Assembly: GCA_016721085.1 (NCBI GenBank)
Contig: JADKJI010000005.1
Span: 310,001-374,000 of the forward strand
Source of the DNA: Chitinophagaceae bacterium
GTDB lineage: Bacteria; Bacteroidota; Bacteroidia; Chitinophagales; Chitinophagaceae
DNA length: 64,000 nucleotides
Direction of reading: 5' to 3'
Part shown: one piece after another, positions 55,654 through 63,780 of the stretch
Layout of the letters: each line of letters begins with the position of its first letter
Numbering within the stretch: position 1 is the stretch's first letter
The notes under the pieces: generated by a model
The model's input: only the letters and a program-made list of their open reading frames with translations
Database searches by the model: none
What the model was told of the DNA's origin: nothing
Program-made: the position numbers and the translations under genes

Positions 55654-56222
55654 ATGTTAGAAAACCTTATCAATCTTGTTAAAGAGCATTCGGGTGACGC
55701 CATCGTAAACAATCCCGCTATTCCAAACGAAAACAATAACGAAGCTGCCATTCAATCGGCTGGAGAATCTATAGCTGGTGGACTTCAAAATATCATTGGA
55801 AGTGGGGGATTAAAAGATGTTTTGAAAATGTTTGGAGGTCAGGGTTCAGACGTTAGTTCAAGTCCTGTAGCCCAACAACTTTCTGGTAATGTAATTCAAG
55901 ACCTGATGAGCAAGTTCAACCTTGATCAGGGAGCAGCCAGTAATATTGCAAGCAGTCTGGTACCCAATGTACTCAGCAATCTGGTTGACAAGACCAATAA
56001 CCCTTCCGATAGTAGTTTTGACATCCAGGGAATATTCAACAGTTTGAGTGGGGGGAAAACCGGCGGACTGGATATTCAGGGACTTTTAGGGAAAGTAACT
56101 TCAGGGGATTGGATAAGGACGGAGATGGCGATACTGACCTTCAGGATGTAATGTCTATGTTTGGAGGCGGTGGTAAAGGCAACGGAATTATGGATACTGT
56201 TAAAGGACTATTTGGAAGTTAA
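55654..56222 (+). pseudogene. DUF937-like small protein, frameshifted near its C-terminus
   Basis: The first frame starts MLENLINLVKEHSGDAIVNN and runs through glycine/serine-rich helices like those of DUF937/YidB proteins (LSGNVIQDLMSKFNLDQGAA, IASSLVPNVLSNLVDKTNNP). It then turns to an out-of-character tail ending at 56151. If one G is added to GGGG (56104-56107) the frame reads TSGGLDKDGDGDTDLQDVMS and ends KGLFGS at 56222. The DKDGDGDTD segment is a calcium-loop motif and shows the shifted frame is the real one. The whole protein is 189 residues. No signal peptide is seen. Function is unknown. Confidence 0.75.
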
Positions 56223-56242
56223 GAATCAAAGAGTATTTTTAT

Positions 56243-56272
56243 AGCGGCTGCCAAAAAGCAACCGCTTTTTTA
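56243..56272 (+). terminator. Terminator of the DUF937-like gene
   Basis: Arms AGCGGCTGC and GCAACCGCT pair with one mismatch (C48-A61 within the line) around CAAAAA and lead into a T-run. Confidence 0.75.
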
Positions 56273-56286
56273 TTAATACCATAATT

Positions 56287-56844
56287 ATGACACGTTCAAT
56301 CTTACTTGTTGCATTATTAGCTGGAATATCGGGGTTCAAACCAATTGTTGATTGGTTCCAATATCTGTCAAAAGATGGCAACTACACAATAAAGATGCCT
56401 ATAGAGCCACAAGTACAGTCTCAAAACATAAATACTGCCATGGGTGAAATAACCATGTTCATGGCAATGGTGGAGGCAGATGAGAATGACGATAATCTAT
56501 TATATATGTCAGCCTTTAGCGAATACCCTGTCGATAAGATTTCATCATCTTTAAGCAAGGAAGGACAGGACCGTTTTTTTAAAGGGGCTGCTGAAGGGGC
56601 AGCAAAGAACATGAATGGAAAAGTAAGAACTATCAAAGAAACAAGCTACAAGGGATTTCCAGCAAGGATGATTTATGCCGATGTATCATTAGGAGGTCAG
56701 GATTTCGTAGCACAGCAAAAACTAATATTAGTGAACAACAAGTTTTATATGCTTCAAATATTTACCAAACCCCAAAAAGAGGATAATGGTAACAGTAAGA
56801 AATTTTTTGATTCTTTTGAGCTCCCTGAATTTAGTTCAAAATAA
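56287..56844 (+). CDS. Secreted hypothetical protein
   Basis: A 185-residue protein with a short N-terminal hydrophobic segment (MTRSILLVALLAGISGFKPI) likely to be a signal peptide. The mature part reads like the PsbP/DUF-type fold of small secreted proteins: FQYLSKDGNYTIKMPIEPQ at the start, a middle strand FMAMVEADENDDNLLYMSAF, and FFDSFELPEF at the end, a pattern common to 'stress-response' secreted proteins. I cannot name the family. It follows the DUF937-like gene behind a terminator. Its own end has no close terminator; the next is at 57134. Confidence 0.65.
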   Translation: MTRSILLVALLAGISGFKPIVDWFQYLSKDGNYTIKMPIEPQVQSQNINTAMGEITMFMAMVEADENDDNLLYMSAFSEYPVDKISSSLSKEGQDRFFKGAAEGAAKNMNGKVRTIKETSYKGFPARMIYADVSLGGQDFVAQQKLILVNNKFYMLQIFTKPQKEDNGNSKKFFDSFELPEFSSK

Positions 56845-57186
56845 ATATTTCCACCTACCGTAAAGGGCTTTTTCATTTAATGTCGGTAGCTGGTTAGGAA
56901 ATGTTAATCTATTGAAAATAAGGGCAAATCGGCGATCAATTAGATGATTAGGTTGTTACTTTGTATAAATATATAAGACGTAGTTCTTTACAATATTTTT
57001 TAGCTCTTTAAACCTTCTTTAACGAAAACCATCACACTAACGGCACAGGTTTTGCGTTATAGGTTATATAGGTTCTTACACAAAATATTACTTAAAGCAG
57101 TCAATTTTCTCATAAGCAGTTAGTTTTGGTTACGGCCCCTGTTTCCACAGGGGCCATTCTTTTTTTATAAACTGCTGTTTTTCAAA
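56845..57186. other. Gene-free region ending in a strong terminator, possible small RNA
   Basis: No ORF is supported in 342 bases. A strong rightward terminator stands at 57134-57167, nearly 300 bases past the previous gene and just before the convergent VanZ gene. Upstream the sequence is AT-rich with TTGTTACTTTGTATAAATAT at about 56952, which could serve as a promoter. A transcript of about 150-200 bases is possible. No known RNA family was recognised. Confidence 0.4.
57134..57167 (+). terminator. Intrinsic terminator
   Basis: Nine-base arms GGCCCCTGT (57134-57142) and ACAGGGGCC (57147-57155) pair around TTCC and are followed by a T-run on the plus strand. Confidence 0.85.
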
Positions 57187-57594
57187 TCACAATAATACTC
57201 CCGACTTCTTTCCTGTAAATAACAACAGAATTGCTATAGCTGCAGACCCTGCCAAATCGGCCCAAATATCACCGATGTCGAAACTTCGATTAGGAATATA
57301 ATTCCTTTGAACAAATTCCATGATTACTCCTATTGCTATGCTTATCAACGTAATAATGAAAAGTGAACGAACCCAGCTTTTTTCACTCTTTTTCCTATTC
57401 CAGGAAAAAATGGCCCAAAACAGGACAAATCCACCGAATAAAATGACATGTGCCACTTTATCAAAATTTTTTATTCCAAATAGTCCATTACCAGGAATGG
57501 AAGCGCCAGGCAATACAAGTAGTGCCAGAATAATAAATGTCCATAATAAAGGGAAATACCAGTTTCGACAAAGCTTCTGAACAAGTTTGATCAT
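57187..57594 (-). CDS. VanZ-like family protein
   Basis: A 135-residue membrane protein with four helices. The first follows MIKLVQKLCRNWYFPLLWTF. Conserved polar motifs of the family are visible between helices: NFDKVAHVILFGGFVLFW near the middle and IGVIMEFVQRNYIPNRSFDI, then GDIWADLAGSAAI. The family is named for a teicoplanin resistance protein but most members have unknown roles in the envelope. It is convergent with the region holding the 57134 terminator and follows the anti-sigma gene on the same strand after 39 bases. Confidence 0.85.
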   Translation of the reverse strand: MIKLVQKLCRNWYFPLLWTFIILALLVLPGASIPGNGLFGIKNFDKVAHVILFGGFVLFWAIFSWNRKKSEKSWVRSLFIITLISIAIGVIMEFVQRNYIPNRSFDIGDIWADLAGSAAIAILLLFTGKKSGVLL

Positions 57595-57632
57595 AAGGCT
57601 GGCAAGATAGGAATAATATGAAATGAAGGATG

Positions 57633-58454
57633 TTAGGAAACCTTTCCTATTACGCAGAGCTGGTCCATATGAGGATTGACACTTCCACCACTATCTTCAA
57701 GAGTAACGGCAAATGCTTCCGCTACAGGAAGTCCTGCCGACATATCAACCATACCGGCATCCACAGGCAATCCATCAACTATAGCCCAGAGCTGGTATTG
57801 TTTACCGGTAGAAGGCTGAGGCATATTATTTAAAAGAAGAAACACGTCTTTAGTGCGGGTATCCCAATAAATTGTTGCCATACTATTAGGATCAGGACTT
57901 GACGCTACCCCTTTAGCTGCCATTTTTATTATAGCCATTCCAGGGTCTTTCAAATGCTGCATAGCAGTAGCATATTCATCGAGGCGCACTTGCTTTGAAG
58001 CGTCATTTTTTACAATCTCAGCATTTTGCACGAGCAGGGCATCATATTTATCGCTATAGGTCTTATACTGTCTGAAATAATAATAGTTAAGGGCTACACT
58101 CACCAACAAAAGAGTTACTGATGCAGCCGCCAGATAACTGGTTCGCTTAGTTCCTGAAACTGCAGTTGGAAGTGTTTTAACCGGGGCTTTAGGTTGTACT
58201 TTGCCTGAAATATTTCTGGTTGGTTGTTTTTCATTTTCCAATTTATCCAACACTTGTTTCCGAAGGTTTGGAGGCGGGGACACGGCATTTTGCAGTGCTT
58301 TTTGTTCTAACGACAATTCAAAAGCATCCCGAGCCAAACGAACTTCCTCGTTTTCATCACACATCTTTTCAAAAGCTGTTCGTTCCTCTTCTGTTGCCAG
58401 TCCGAGTACATAACTTTCAATGATGCCACTTGATATGTATTCCTGAGTCGTCAC
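57633..58454 (-). CDS. Anti-sigma factor, RskA-like
   Basis: A 273-residue membrane protein. The cytoplasmic N-terminus (about 1-100) has SGIIESYVLGLATEEERTAF, the anti-sigma motif that grips the sigma factor. One helix spans about 106-127. The periplasmic domain is RskA-type: MATIYWDTRTKDVFLLLNNM, then STGKQYQLWAIVDGLPVDAG near the C-terminus. It overlaps the sigma gene by four bases (stop/start ATGA), so the pair is co-translated. Release of the sigma factor probably depends on regulated proteolysis of this protein. The signal is unknown. Confidence 0.9.
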   Translation of the reverse strand: MTTQEYISSGIIESYVLGLATEEERTAFEKMCDENEEVRLARDAFELSLEQKALQNAVSPPPNLRKQVLDKLENEKQPTRNISGKVQPKAPVKTLPTAVSGTKRTSYLAAASVTLLLVSVALNYYYFRQYKTYSDKYDALLVQNAEIVKNDASKQVRLDEYATAMQHLKDPGMAIIKMAAKGVASSPDPNSMATIYWDTRTKDVFLLLNNMPQPSTGKQYQLWAIVDGLPVDAGMVDMSAGLPVAEAFAVTLEDSGGSVNPHMDQLCVIGKVS

Positions 58455-58993
58455 TTAATAATGGTTCTTAATTGCGTTAAAGCCGCTCGAATCCTTGTTT
58501 TTACTGTTCCAAGAGGAATGCCTTCAATTTCTGCTATTTCCTCTTGTGTATATCCTTTAAAATAGGCCAATTCTATCAAAACCCTATGGTCGGTCTTTAG
58601 TTGCTCCAGCAATTTCCGGATACCTATACGGTCCGTATCTGGCAGGCTGGAACCCGCCTTTAACATATCTACGTTATCCGGTATGGATTGGTTCTTTTTA
58701 CTGTTCTGAAAACTCTTTGAACGCAATACATCTATTGAGGCATTGCGGGCTATATTCAGCATCCAGGTATATAATCTTCCACGGCTGGGTTCATAGGTAT
58801 CGATTTTTCGCCAAATATTGATAAACACTTCCTGCAAAATATCACTACCCAGTTCAGCATCTTCCACAATCTGCAATATACCACTATACAATGCTCCTGA
58901 ATAATGATCGTACAAGTAAGTAAATGCATTGCTGTCCCTGCTCTTAAGCAAGGAAACAAGTTCCATCTCTGTATGTGTACTATTGTTACCCAA
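58451..58993 (-). CDS. ECF sigma factor, SigK-like
   Basis: A 180-residue sigma-70 family factor with regions 2 and 4 only. Region 2 includes NAFTYLYDHYSGALYSGILQ and DILQEVFINIWRKIDTYEPS, followed by RGRLYTWMLNIARNASIDVL. Region 4 has the helix-turn-helix YTQEEIAEIEGIPLGTVKTR. The pairing with an RskA-type anti-sigma (four-base overlap) supports the SigK-like group. The genes it controls cannot be seen. A terminator of gcvH lies between it and that gene, so the pair has its own promoter. Confidence 0.93.
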   Translation of the reverse strand: MGNNSTHTEMELVSLLKSRDSNAFTYLYDHYSGALYSGILQIVEDAELGSDILQEVFINIWRKIDTYEPSRGRLYTWMLNIARNASIDVLRSKSFQNSKKNQSIPDNVDMLKAGSSLPDTDRIGIRKLLEQLKTDHRVLIELAYFKGYTQEEIAEIEGIPLGTVKTRIRAALTQLRTIIK

Positions 58994-59018
58994 GTGTTTA
59001 TCCCAAAGCTATAACCCT

Positions 59019-59046
59019 AAAAAAAAGAGTGGTGTGAGCCACTCTT
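59019..59046 (-). terminator. gcvH terminator
   Basis: Arms AAGAGTGG (59025-59032) and CCACTCTT (59039-59046) pair perfectly. On the minus strand a T-run follows. Confidence 0.8.
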
Positions 59047-59078
59047 CTATATACGTTTCAACTGCTATTTTGGTTTTA

Positions 59079-59456
59079 CTAACCTACCAATTGTTTATAA
59101 GCGGCAGCATCAAGTAAGGCAGCAACATCAGAAGGATTATTAACGGTCATCTTAATCATCCAGCCTTCTCCATAAGGATCGGTATTCACCAATTCAGGCG
59201 CTCCGGCTAAAGCAGGGTTCACCTCAGTAATGGTACCCGAAATTGGCAGAAATAGGTCAGAAACTGTCTTTACTGCTTCAACTGTTCCGAAAATGGCATT
59301 TTCAGCAAGCGATTTGCCAACAGATTCAATTTCTACATAAACGATATCACCCAGTTCGCCCTGAGCAAAATTGGTGATTCCAACTGTGGCTACATTTCCT
59401 TCCAGTTTAATCCATTCGTGATCTTTGGTGTAACGGAGATTATCAGGATAACTCAT
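59079..59456 (-). CDS. gcvH: Glycine cleavage system H protein
   Basis: A 125-residue lipoyl carrier of the glycine cleavage system. The lipoyl-lysine motif FGTVEAVKTVSDLF places the modified lysine at residue 63. It starts MSYPDNLRYTKDHEWIKLEG, typical of the family, and contains GITNFAQGELGDIVYVEIES and the C-terminal NTDPYGEGWMIKMTV. No other gcv gene is near. It is followed by its own terminator, so it is monocistronic. Repeat-rich DNA lies upstream. Confidence 0.96.
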   Translation of the reverse strand: MSYPDNLRYTKDHEWIKLEGNVATVGITNFAQGELGDIVYVEIESVGKSLAENAIFGTVEAVKTVSDLFLPISGTITEVNPALAGAPELVNTDPYGEGWMIKMTVNNPSDVAALLDAAAYKQLVG

Positions 59457-59867
59457 AAAAAATTATTTGAGGTGCAAAGATTATGAAAAAAACTGGGATT
59501 TATTTTGATTTATGGGATAAGCAGGGATGGGAAACAGGTGCCGGGAAAACGGCAAACGGGAAGGGGGTTTTTTCTCGCAAAGACGCAAAGGAATAGAATT
59601 ATAAATCGTGAATTTTGAATTTAATTAAGGGGCAAAGGGTCGCTTCGCGACGAATACAAGACCAGGATGTGAAGGATGATTGGATGGACAGGATGAACAG
59701 CCAATACAAGAGCTAGGAGGTCAAAGGAGAATACAACCTCCGCGACCTCAGCGCCTCTGCGTGAGATAGCTGTTTTAGAGTTTCATGCAGAGACGCGGAG
59801 ACGCAGAGAATACAGAGGAATTCAATGCCTGCGTCTCCGCGTCTCTGCGGTGAAAAAACTCTAATTA
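59457..59867. repeat. Gene-free mosaic of dispersed repeat modules
   Basis: No gene is seen in 411 bases apart from the gcvH leader. Modules in order: GCCGGGAAAACGG (about 59540, also 16263); TCGCAAAGACGCAAAGG (about 59574); the CAAAGGGTCGC/GCGAC hairpin module (59633-59660, also 16074); the GGATGTGAAGGATGATTGG and ACAGGATGAACAGCCAATACA module (59662-59710); the AGGTCAAAGGAGA module (59712-59784, also 16103); and a palindrome of the CGCAGAGACGCGG family (59784-59854). ATACA occurs at 59654, 59704, 59731 and 59810, at module borders or in the palindrome loop. Confidence 0.75.
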
Positions 59868-60572
59868 TTAATTTCTTCGCTTCACCAACTTCATCCTCTC
59901 AATCCTCACATCCACCAGAGGCCTGTCACGGTCATTTCCTTTACTGGTTGCACTGGCCGCAATACTGTCTATTACATTCATACCTTTTACCACCTCGCCG
60001 AAAATTGTATAGTTCTGGTCGAGATGGGGTGCACCTCCAAGGGTTTTATAAACTTCCCTGTGCGCCAGGGGTAATTTTCTTCCTTTTAAACGATTGATCT
60101 CTACTGAATCCAGGCCTTTGTCATCATATACTTTCCCCTGAACTATATAAAACTGGCTTCCGCTACTGGCTTTTTCAGGGTTTACGTTATCGCCCATACG
60201 GGCTGCTGCAATAACCCCCTTTTTATGGAAAAGTGTAGACCGGAATTCGGCAGGAACCTTGTACTCAGGACCGCCATTTCCTAATGGTTGACCCGTCTTT
60301 GCCCCTTTCGAGTTCGGATCACCCGCCTGAATCATAAAATGTTCTATCACCCTATGAAAAAGTATACTATCGTAATAATGTTGCTTTACCAGTTTCAGAA
60401 AATTATCCCGATGCAAAGGAGTGGAATCTGATAATCGTATAACCATATCCCCCTTATTTGTTTGTATCAACACATCCTTTCTCCTATCCTTTTTGCGAAT
60501 AGTGATTTCCTTCTGTGCCTGAGCAGCAAGAAGCAACAGCATACTTATAACAAGCAAGAATACTTTTCTCAT
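59868..60572 (-). CDS. Peptidyl-prolyl cis-trans isomerase, cyclophilin type
   Basis: A 234-residue secreted protein folding catalyst. The signal peptide is MRKVFLLVISMLLLLAAQAQ. The cyclophilin domain shows VLIQTNKGDMVIRLSDSTP, HYYDSILFHRVIEHFMIQAG with the catalytic arginine in FHRV, DPNSKGAKTGQPLGNGGP, then SSGSQFYIVQG and NYTIFGEVVKGMNVID. An insert of about 35 residues (KVYDDKGLDSVEINRLKGRK) is usual for Bacteroidota members. The start at 60572 is chosen for the signal peptide. It lies 13 bases downstream of a conserved hypothetical gene, likely in one operon. Confidence 0.93.
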   Translation of the reverse strand: MRKVFLLVISMLLLLAAQAQKEITIRKKDRRKDVLIQTNKGDMVIRLSDSTPLHRDNFLKLVKQHYYDSILFHRVIEHFMIQAGDPNSKGAKTGQPLGNGGPEYKVPAEFRSTLFHKKGVIAAARMGDNVNPEKASSGSQFYIVQGKVYDDKGLDSVEINRLKGRKLPLAHREVYKTLGGAPHLDQNYTIFGEVVKGMNVIDSIAASATSKGNDRDRPLVDVRIERMKLVKRRN

Positions 60573-60585
60573 TTGCTGATCTTTT

Positions 60586-60930
60586 TCAAAAATCATGAGT
60601 AGTGAAATAAAGCAGTATATGGTCCTTAAGGAAATTCTCTTGCTCAATGGCGTTCATGTCTGGCAAAGGTTTCAACTGTTTGAAATGAGGCCAATTGTCA
60701 ACATCATACCCTTCAATTTCATAGAATCCGCTTTGCATGAAAAGGGAACAAACAGCCACATGCATAAGGTCTTGCTTCTGTTCTTTTGTAAATTTCTCAG
60801 TAGCGCCTCCAAATTCCTGAATACCTATCAGGAACAGTATGGTTTCCATATCAGGCTTCTTGCCAAAACGCTCTACCAGTTTGGCTTCCAGTCCCCACCA
60901 TCTTGTTTGCAGGTCATCCTTTATTTGCAT
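60586..60930 (-). CDS. Conserved hypothetical protein
   Basis: A 114-residue soluble protein without signal peptide or membrane segment. It begins MQIKDDLQTRWWGLEAKLVE and includes FLIGIQEFGGATEKFTKEQK and YDVDNWPHFKQLKPLPDMNA. I recall similar short proteins in many Bacteroidota next to isomerase genes, but no function. Its stop is 13 bases before the cyclophilin start. Codon use looks like that of neighbours. A long plus-strand ORF over the same bases is a shadow. Confidence 0.7.
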   Translation of the reverse strand: MQIKDDLQTRWWGLEAKLVERFGKKPDMETILFLIGIQEFGGATEKFTKEQKQDLMHVAVCSLFMQSGFYEIEGYDVDNWPHFKQLKPLPDMNAIEQENFLKDHILLYFTTHDF

Positions 60931-61002
60931 GGCGCAAAGATATAGTGCCTCCCAGAAAAGGAAGTCATTTGTTTGAAGTAATAATAGATAAGATAATCAT
61001 TA

Positions 61003-61338
61003 TCAGCCTTCTTTTTCTACCAATACCGCAGTACCATAAGCCAATACTTCAGTTACACCATTCATCACTTCATTGGCATCATAGCGCATGGCAATGATGG
61101 CATTGGCCCCTCTTTCTGCCGCATGTTGCATCATTTGCATAAAGGCTTCTTCCCTGGCTCTCTCACACAATTCAACATAAATGGAAATTCGGCCACCGAA
61201 AAGCGTTTGAATACCACCAGCCATATTTCCCAATACACTTCGGGAACGAACTGTAATACCTCTAACCACTCCTAAGTTCTTAACCACTTTATAACCTGCC
61301 AGGTCAACATTTGTACTTATCAGGGATGCATCTATCAT
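61003..61338 (-). CDS. YbjQ family protein (UPF0145, putative heavy-metal-binding domain)
   Basis: A 111-residue protein that forms small oligomers in relatives of known structure. The family pattern is clear: GYKVVKNLGVVRGITVRSRS at about 15-34, GRISIYVELCERAREEAFMQ in the middle, and HAAERGANAIIAMRYDANEV with VTEVLAYGTAVLVE at the end. Metal binding was proposed for the family but is not proven. It is divergent from serS, with an 85-bp shared control region. Confidence 0.9.
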   Translation of the reverse strand: MIDASLISTNVDLAGYKVVKNLGVVRGITVRSRSVLGNMAGGIQTLFGGRISIYVELCERAREEAFMQMMQHAAERGANAIIAMRYDANEVMNGVTEVLAYGTAVLVEKEG

Positions 61339-61375
61339 AGCTTAATTTTTATACAAAGCTAGGGCATTCAGCCGG

Positions 61376-61406
61376 TTGACCATCTGACCAGCATCCTTTA
61401 CCTTTG
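61376..61406 (+). promoter_or_regulatory. Bacteroidota-type promoter of serS
   Basis: TTG (61376-61378), a 20-base spacer and TACCTTTG (61399-61406) match the phylum consensus in full. The ATG at 61424 is 17 bases further on, leaving a short leader. Confidence 0.75.
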
Positions 61407-61423
61407 CGGAAAATAAGGTTACC

Positions 61424-62689
61424 ATGTTATTAGTGCCATTTATTCGCCAGAACACGGAATTAGTGAAACAACGCCTGGCTATTAAAAATTTCAAACAGCC
61501 CGAATTGGTGGATGAATTGCTTCTTTGGGATGAGAAAAGAAAACAATATCAATTTGAACTGGATGAGATTCAGGCAAAAATAAACGCGGCTTCAAAAGAT
61601 ATCGGCCAATTGATGGCTAAAGGAGAGAAAGAAAAAGCGGAAGCTTTGAAAACAGAAGTAGCCGCTTTAAAAACGCAGTTGAATTCAGAAAAACTGAGCG
61701 ATGCTGAAAAAAATATTGAAGCCATACTTTACCTGCTTCCCAATCTTCCGTCTGCACAGGTGCCTGCTGGAAAAACCCCTGAAGAGAATATTGTGGTAAG
61801 AGAAGGTGGTAGCATTCCGAAATTACCGGAAGGGGCTGTTCCCCATTGGGACCTGGCTAAAAAATACAAACTGATAGATTTTGAATTAGGAAATAAAATT
61901 ACTGGTAGCGGCTTCCCTGTATACACAGGACAAGGTGCAAAATTACAAAGAGCCCTTATCCAGTACTTCCTTGAATTCAATACTGCAGCAGGATATACAG
62001 AATTCATGCCCCCATTGATGGTAAATGAAGCTTCAGCTTATGGCACGGGCCAGTTACCTGATAAGGAAGGACAAATGTATCATGCTACTGAAGATAATTT
62101 CTACCTCATACCTACAGCCGAAGTTCCAGTAACAAATATCTATCGCGACACAATTTCAAAAGAAAGTGATCTGCCTATATTAATGACTGCATATACCCCT
62201 TGCTTTAGAAGAGAGGCTGGTAGTTATGGAAAAGATGTAAGAGGGTTAAACAGGCTTCATCAGTTCGATAAAGTGGAAATAGTACAATTAGTACATCCTG
62301 ACAATAGCTATGATGTATTGGAAATAATGGTGGCCCATGTTGAAAAATTGGTGCAGTCTTTAGAACTCCCCTACCGTATCTTAAAGTTATGCGGAGGCGA
62401 TATGGGTTTTGCTTCTGCCCAGACTTACGACTTCGAAGTTTATAGTGCGGCTCAGCAGAAATGGCTTGAAGTTAGTTCTGTAAGTAATTTCGAGAGTTTC
62501 CAGGCGAACAGGATGAAAGCCCGTTATAAAGATGCCAAAGGAAAAACACAGTTCGTTCATACATTGAACGGAAGCTCATTGGCATTACCAAGAATCGTAG
62601 CGTGCTTGTTGGAAAATCATCAAACAACTGAAGGTATTAAAATACCAACTGCCCTTCAACCCTATTTTGGCAATACCATTATCAAGTAA
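61424..62689 (+). CDS. serS: Seryl-tRNA synthetase
   Basis: A 421-residue class II synthetase. The N-terminal arm is a long antiparallel coiled coil (about 25-100, KEKAEALKTEVAALKTQLN) that holds the tRNA variable arm. The catalytic domain has YTEFMPPLMVNEASAYGTGQ, motif 2 FRREAGSYGKDVRGLNRLHQ and motif 3 NGSSLALPRIVACLLEN. The start at 61424 (MLLVPFIRQNTELVKQRL) matches the family and is supported by a full promoter. It ends before a strong bidirectional terminator. Confidence 0.96.
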   Translation: MLLVPFIRQNTELVKQRLAIKNFKQPELVDELLLWDEKRKQYQFELDEIQAKINAASKDIGQLMAKGEKEKAEALKTEVAALKTQLNSEKLSDAEKNIEAILYLLPNLPSAQVPAGKTPEENIVVREGGSIPKLPEGAVPHWDLAKKYKLIDFELGNKITGSGFPVYTGQGAKLQRALIQYFLEFNTAAGYTEFMPPLMVNEASAYGTGQLPDKEGQMYHATEDNFYLIPTAEVPVTNIYRDTISKESDLPILMTAYTPCFRREAGSYGKDVRGLNRLHQFDKVEIVQLVHPDNSYDVLEIMVAHVEKLVQSLELPYRILKLCGGDMGFASAQTYDFEVYSAAQQKWLEVSSVSNFESFQANRMKARYKDAKGKTQFVHTLNGSSLALPRIVACLLENHQTTEGIKIPTALQPYFGNTIIK

Positions 62690-62705
62690 TTATATCTACA
62701 TAAAT

Positions 62706-62741
62706 AAAAAAAGAGACTCCATAAAGAGTCTCTTTTTTTTT
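62706..62741. terminator. Bidirectional terminator after serS
   Basis: Fourteen-base arms AAAAAAAGAGACTC (62706-62719) and GAGTCTCTTTTTTT (62726-62739) pair perfectly around CATAAA. T-runs on both strands serve serS and the convergent M43 gene. Confidence 0.88.
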
Positions 62742-62757
62742 GAGTAAACCCAATGAA

Positions 62758-63780
62758 TTATCTGAAACTTGCTCTTGGACCACCAACAGCATATGTAGCC
62801 TGCATACGTGTTTTCTGTCCAGCAGAAAACATATACATACAAGCATCATCAGTATAGTCCATATAGTTCATAGTCATTTCAACTGGAGTACCAGTACAAG
62901 TACTGCGATGACCAGCTGCAGGACAACCGAAATTAGATGTATTATGTAAAAGGTGTATTTCGCCACCTAAGGTCGTTCCACAAGGTGGCATCCCCCAGAC
63001 ATGGCGGGGGTTGTGTTCATAATGACCAACTTCACTTGTTGAGTTCGCTTCTTCCTTTATTAAATGGAGGTCAAACCATCAGTCCGGTTCTTCCGAAGGC
63101 ATTATTATCAAATTACAACGCCACTCCGTGCATGGCCGCAGCACCACTCTGAGATCTGAGCATAACCCAAGAAATTCCACCACCCATATTACAAGACCAA
63201 ATGTTCAATTTGGTAGTAGGACTAGTTGGAGCAATACCTTGTGCCGATTTTTTCATGGCATTGTTTGTAGACCAACTTGTTTTTGTAGTGCTTCTTCTTA
63301 CTACAGCATCCAAAACAAAACGGATTTTAGTATCTCCAGCCTTAACAACAGATCCATAAGTGAAGTGGTTGTTAACATCTGCGTTTGTTGCGGAAAAAAA
63401 AAAAAAAAAAAAAAAAAGAAAATCTTCATTAATACATCAATCTGTGATTGAATTTGTGCCAATGAATATTCTCTGCGGCAGTACGGGATACAAAAACACA
63501 TTTACAACAACAGGAATCAACATAGTACCATCTGTTTGCAAACATTGGTTTGAGGATTGTTTGCAAACCTGTTTGTGAAAGCTTCAATCTCGTCCATTCT
63601 TTGTTGTAAAGTCGGATCTTCTTTCAATTGTTGTTGTAATACTTCATAAGCTGCACATTGACGAACTGTAGCGGGAACATCTGGAAGTTCTTCTTCCAAT
63701 TTAGAAAGGGAATTCTCATTTTTCTTACAAGCTGCGAGGATAAGGACAGCCATTAAGGCTACCCCTAAGAGTTTGCGCAT
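62758..63780 (-). pseudogene. M43 (pappalysin-like) metalloprotease lipoprotein, heavily frameshifted
   Basis: Fragments in several frames spell one secreted M43 protease. From 63780: lipoprotein signal MRKLLGVALMAVLILAAC, then QCAAYEVLQQQLKEDPTLQQ. In other frames: IPVVVNV, RTAAENI, AQIQSQIDVL, then (after a T24 tract) ATNADVNNHFTYGSVVKAGD, IRFVLDAVVRRSTTKTSW and PTTKLNIWSCNMGGG. The last frame reads SEVGHYEHNPRHVWG, where relatives have HEVGHxxxLRHxWG, and ends TPVEMTMNYMDYTDDACMYM to GGPRASFR. The first zinc histidine is replaced as written. At least eight indels occur in 1 kb. It is either a decayed gene or a low-quality stretch. Confidence 0.75.
63394..63417. repeat. Run of 24 A (24 T in the coding strand of the M43 gene)
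   Basis: The tract interrupts the codons for ...DVLNEDF / ATNADVN.... About 25 bases appear to be inserted between GATTTT and GCAACAAAC of the coding strand. No other run longer than nine was noted in the window. Confidence 0.9.
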
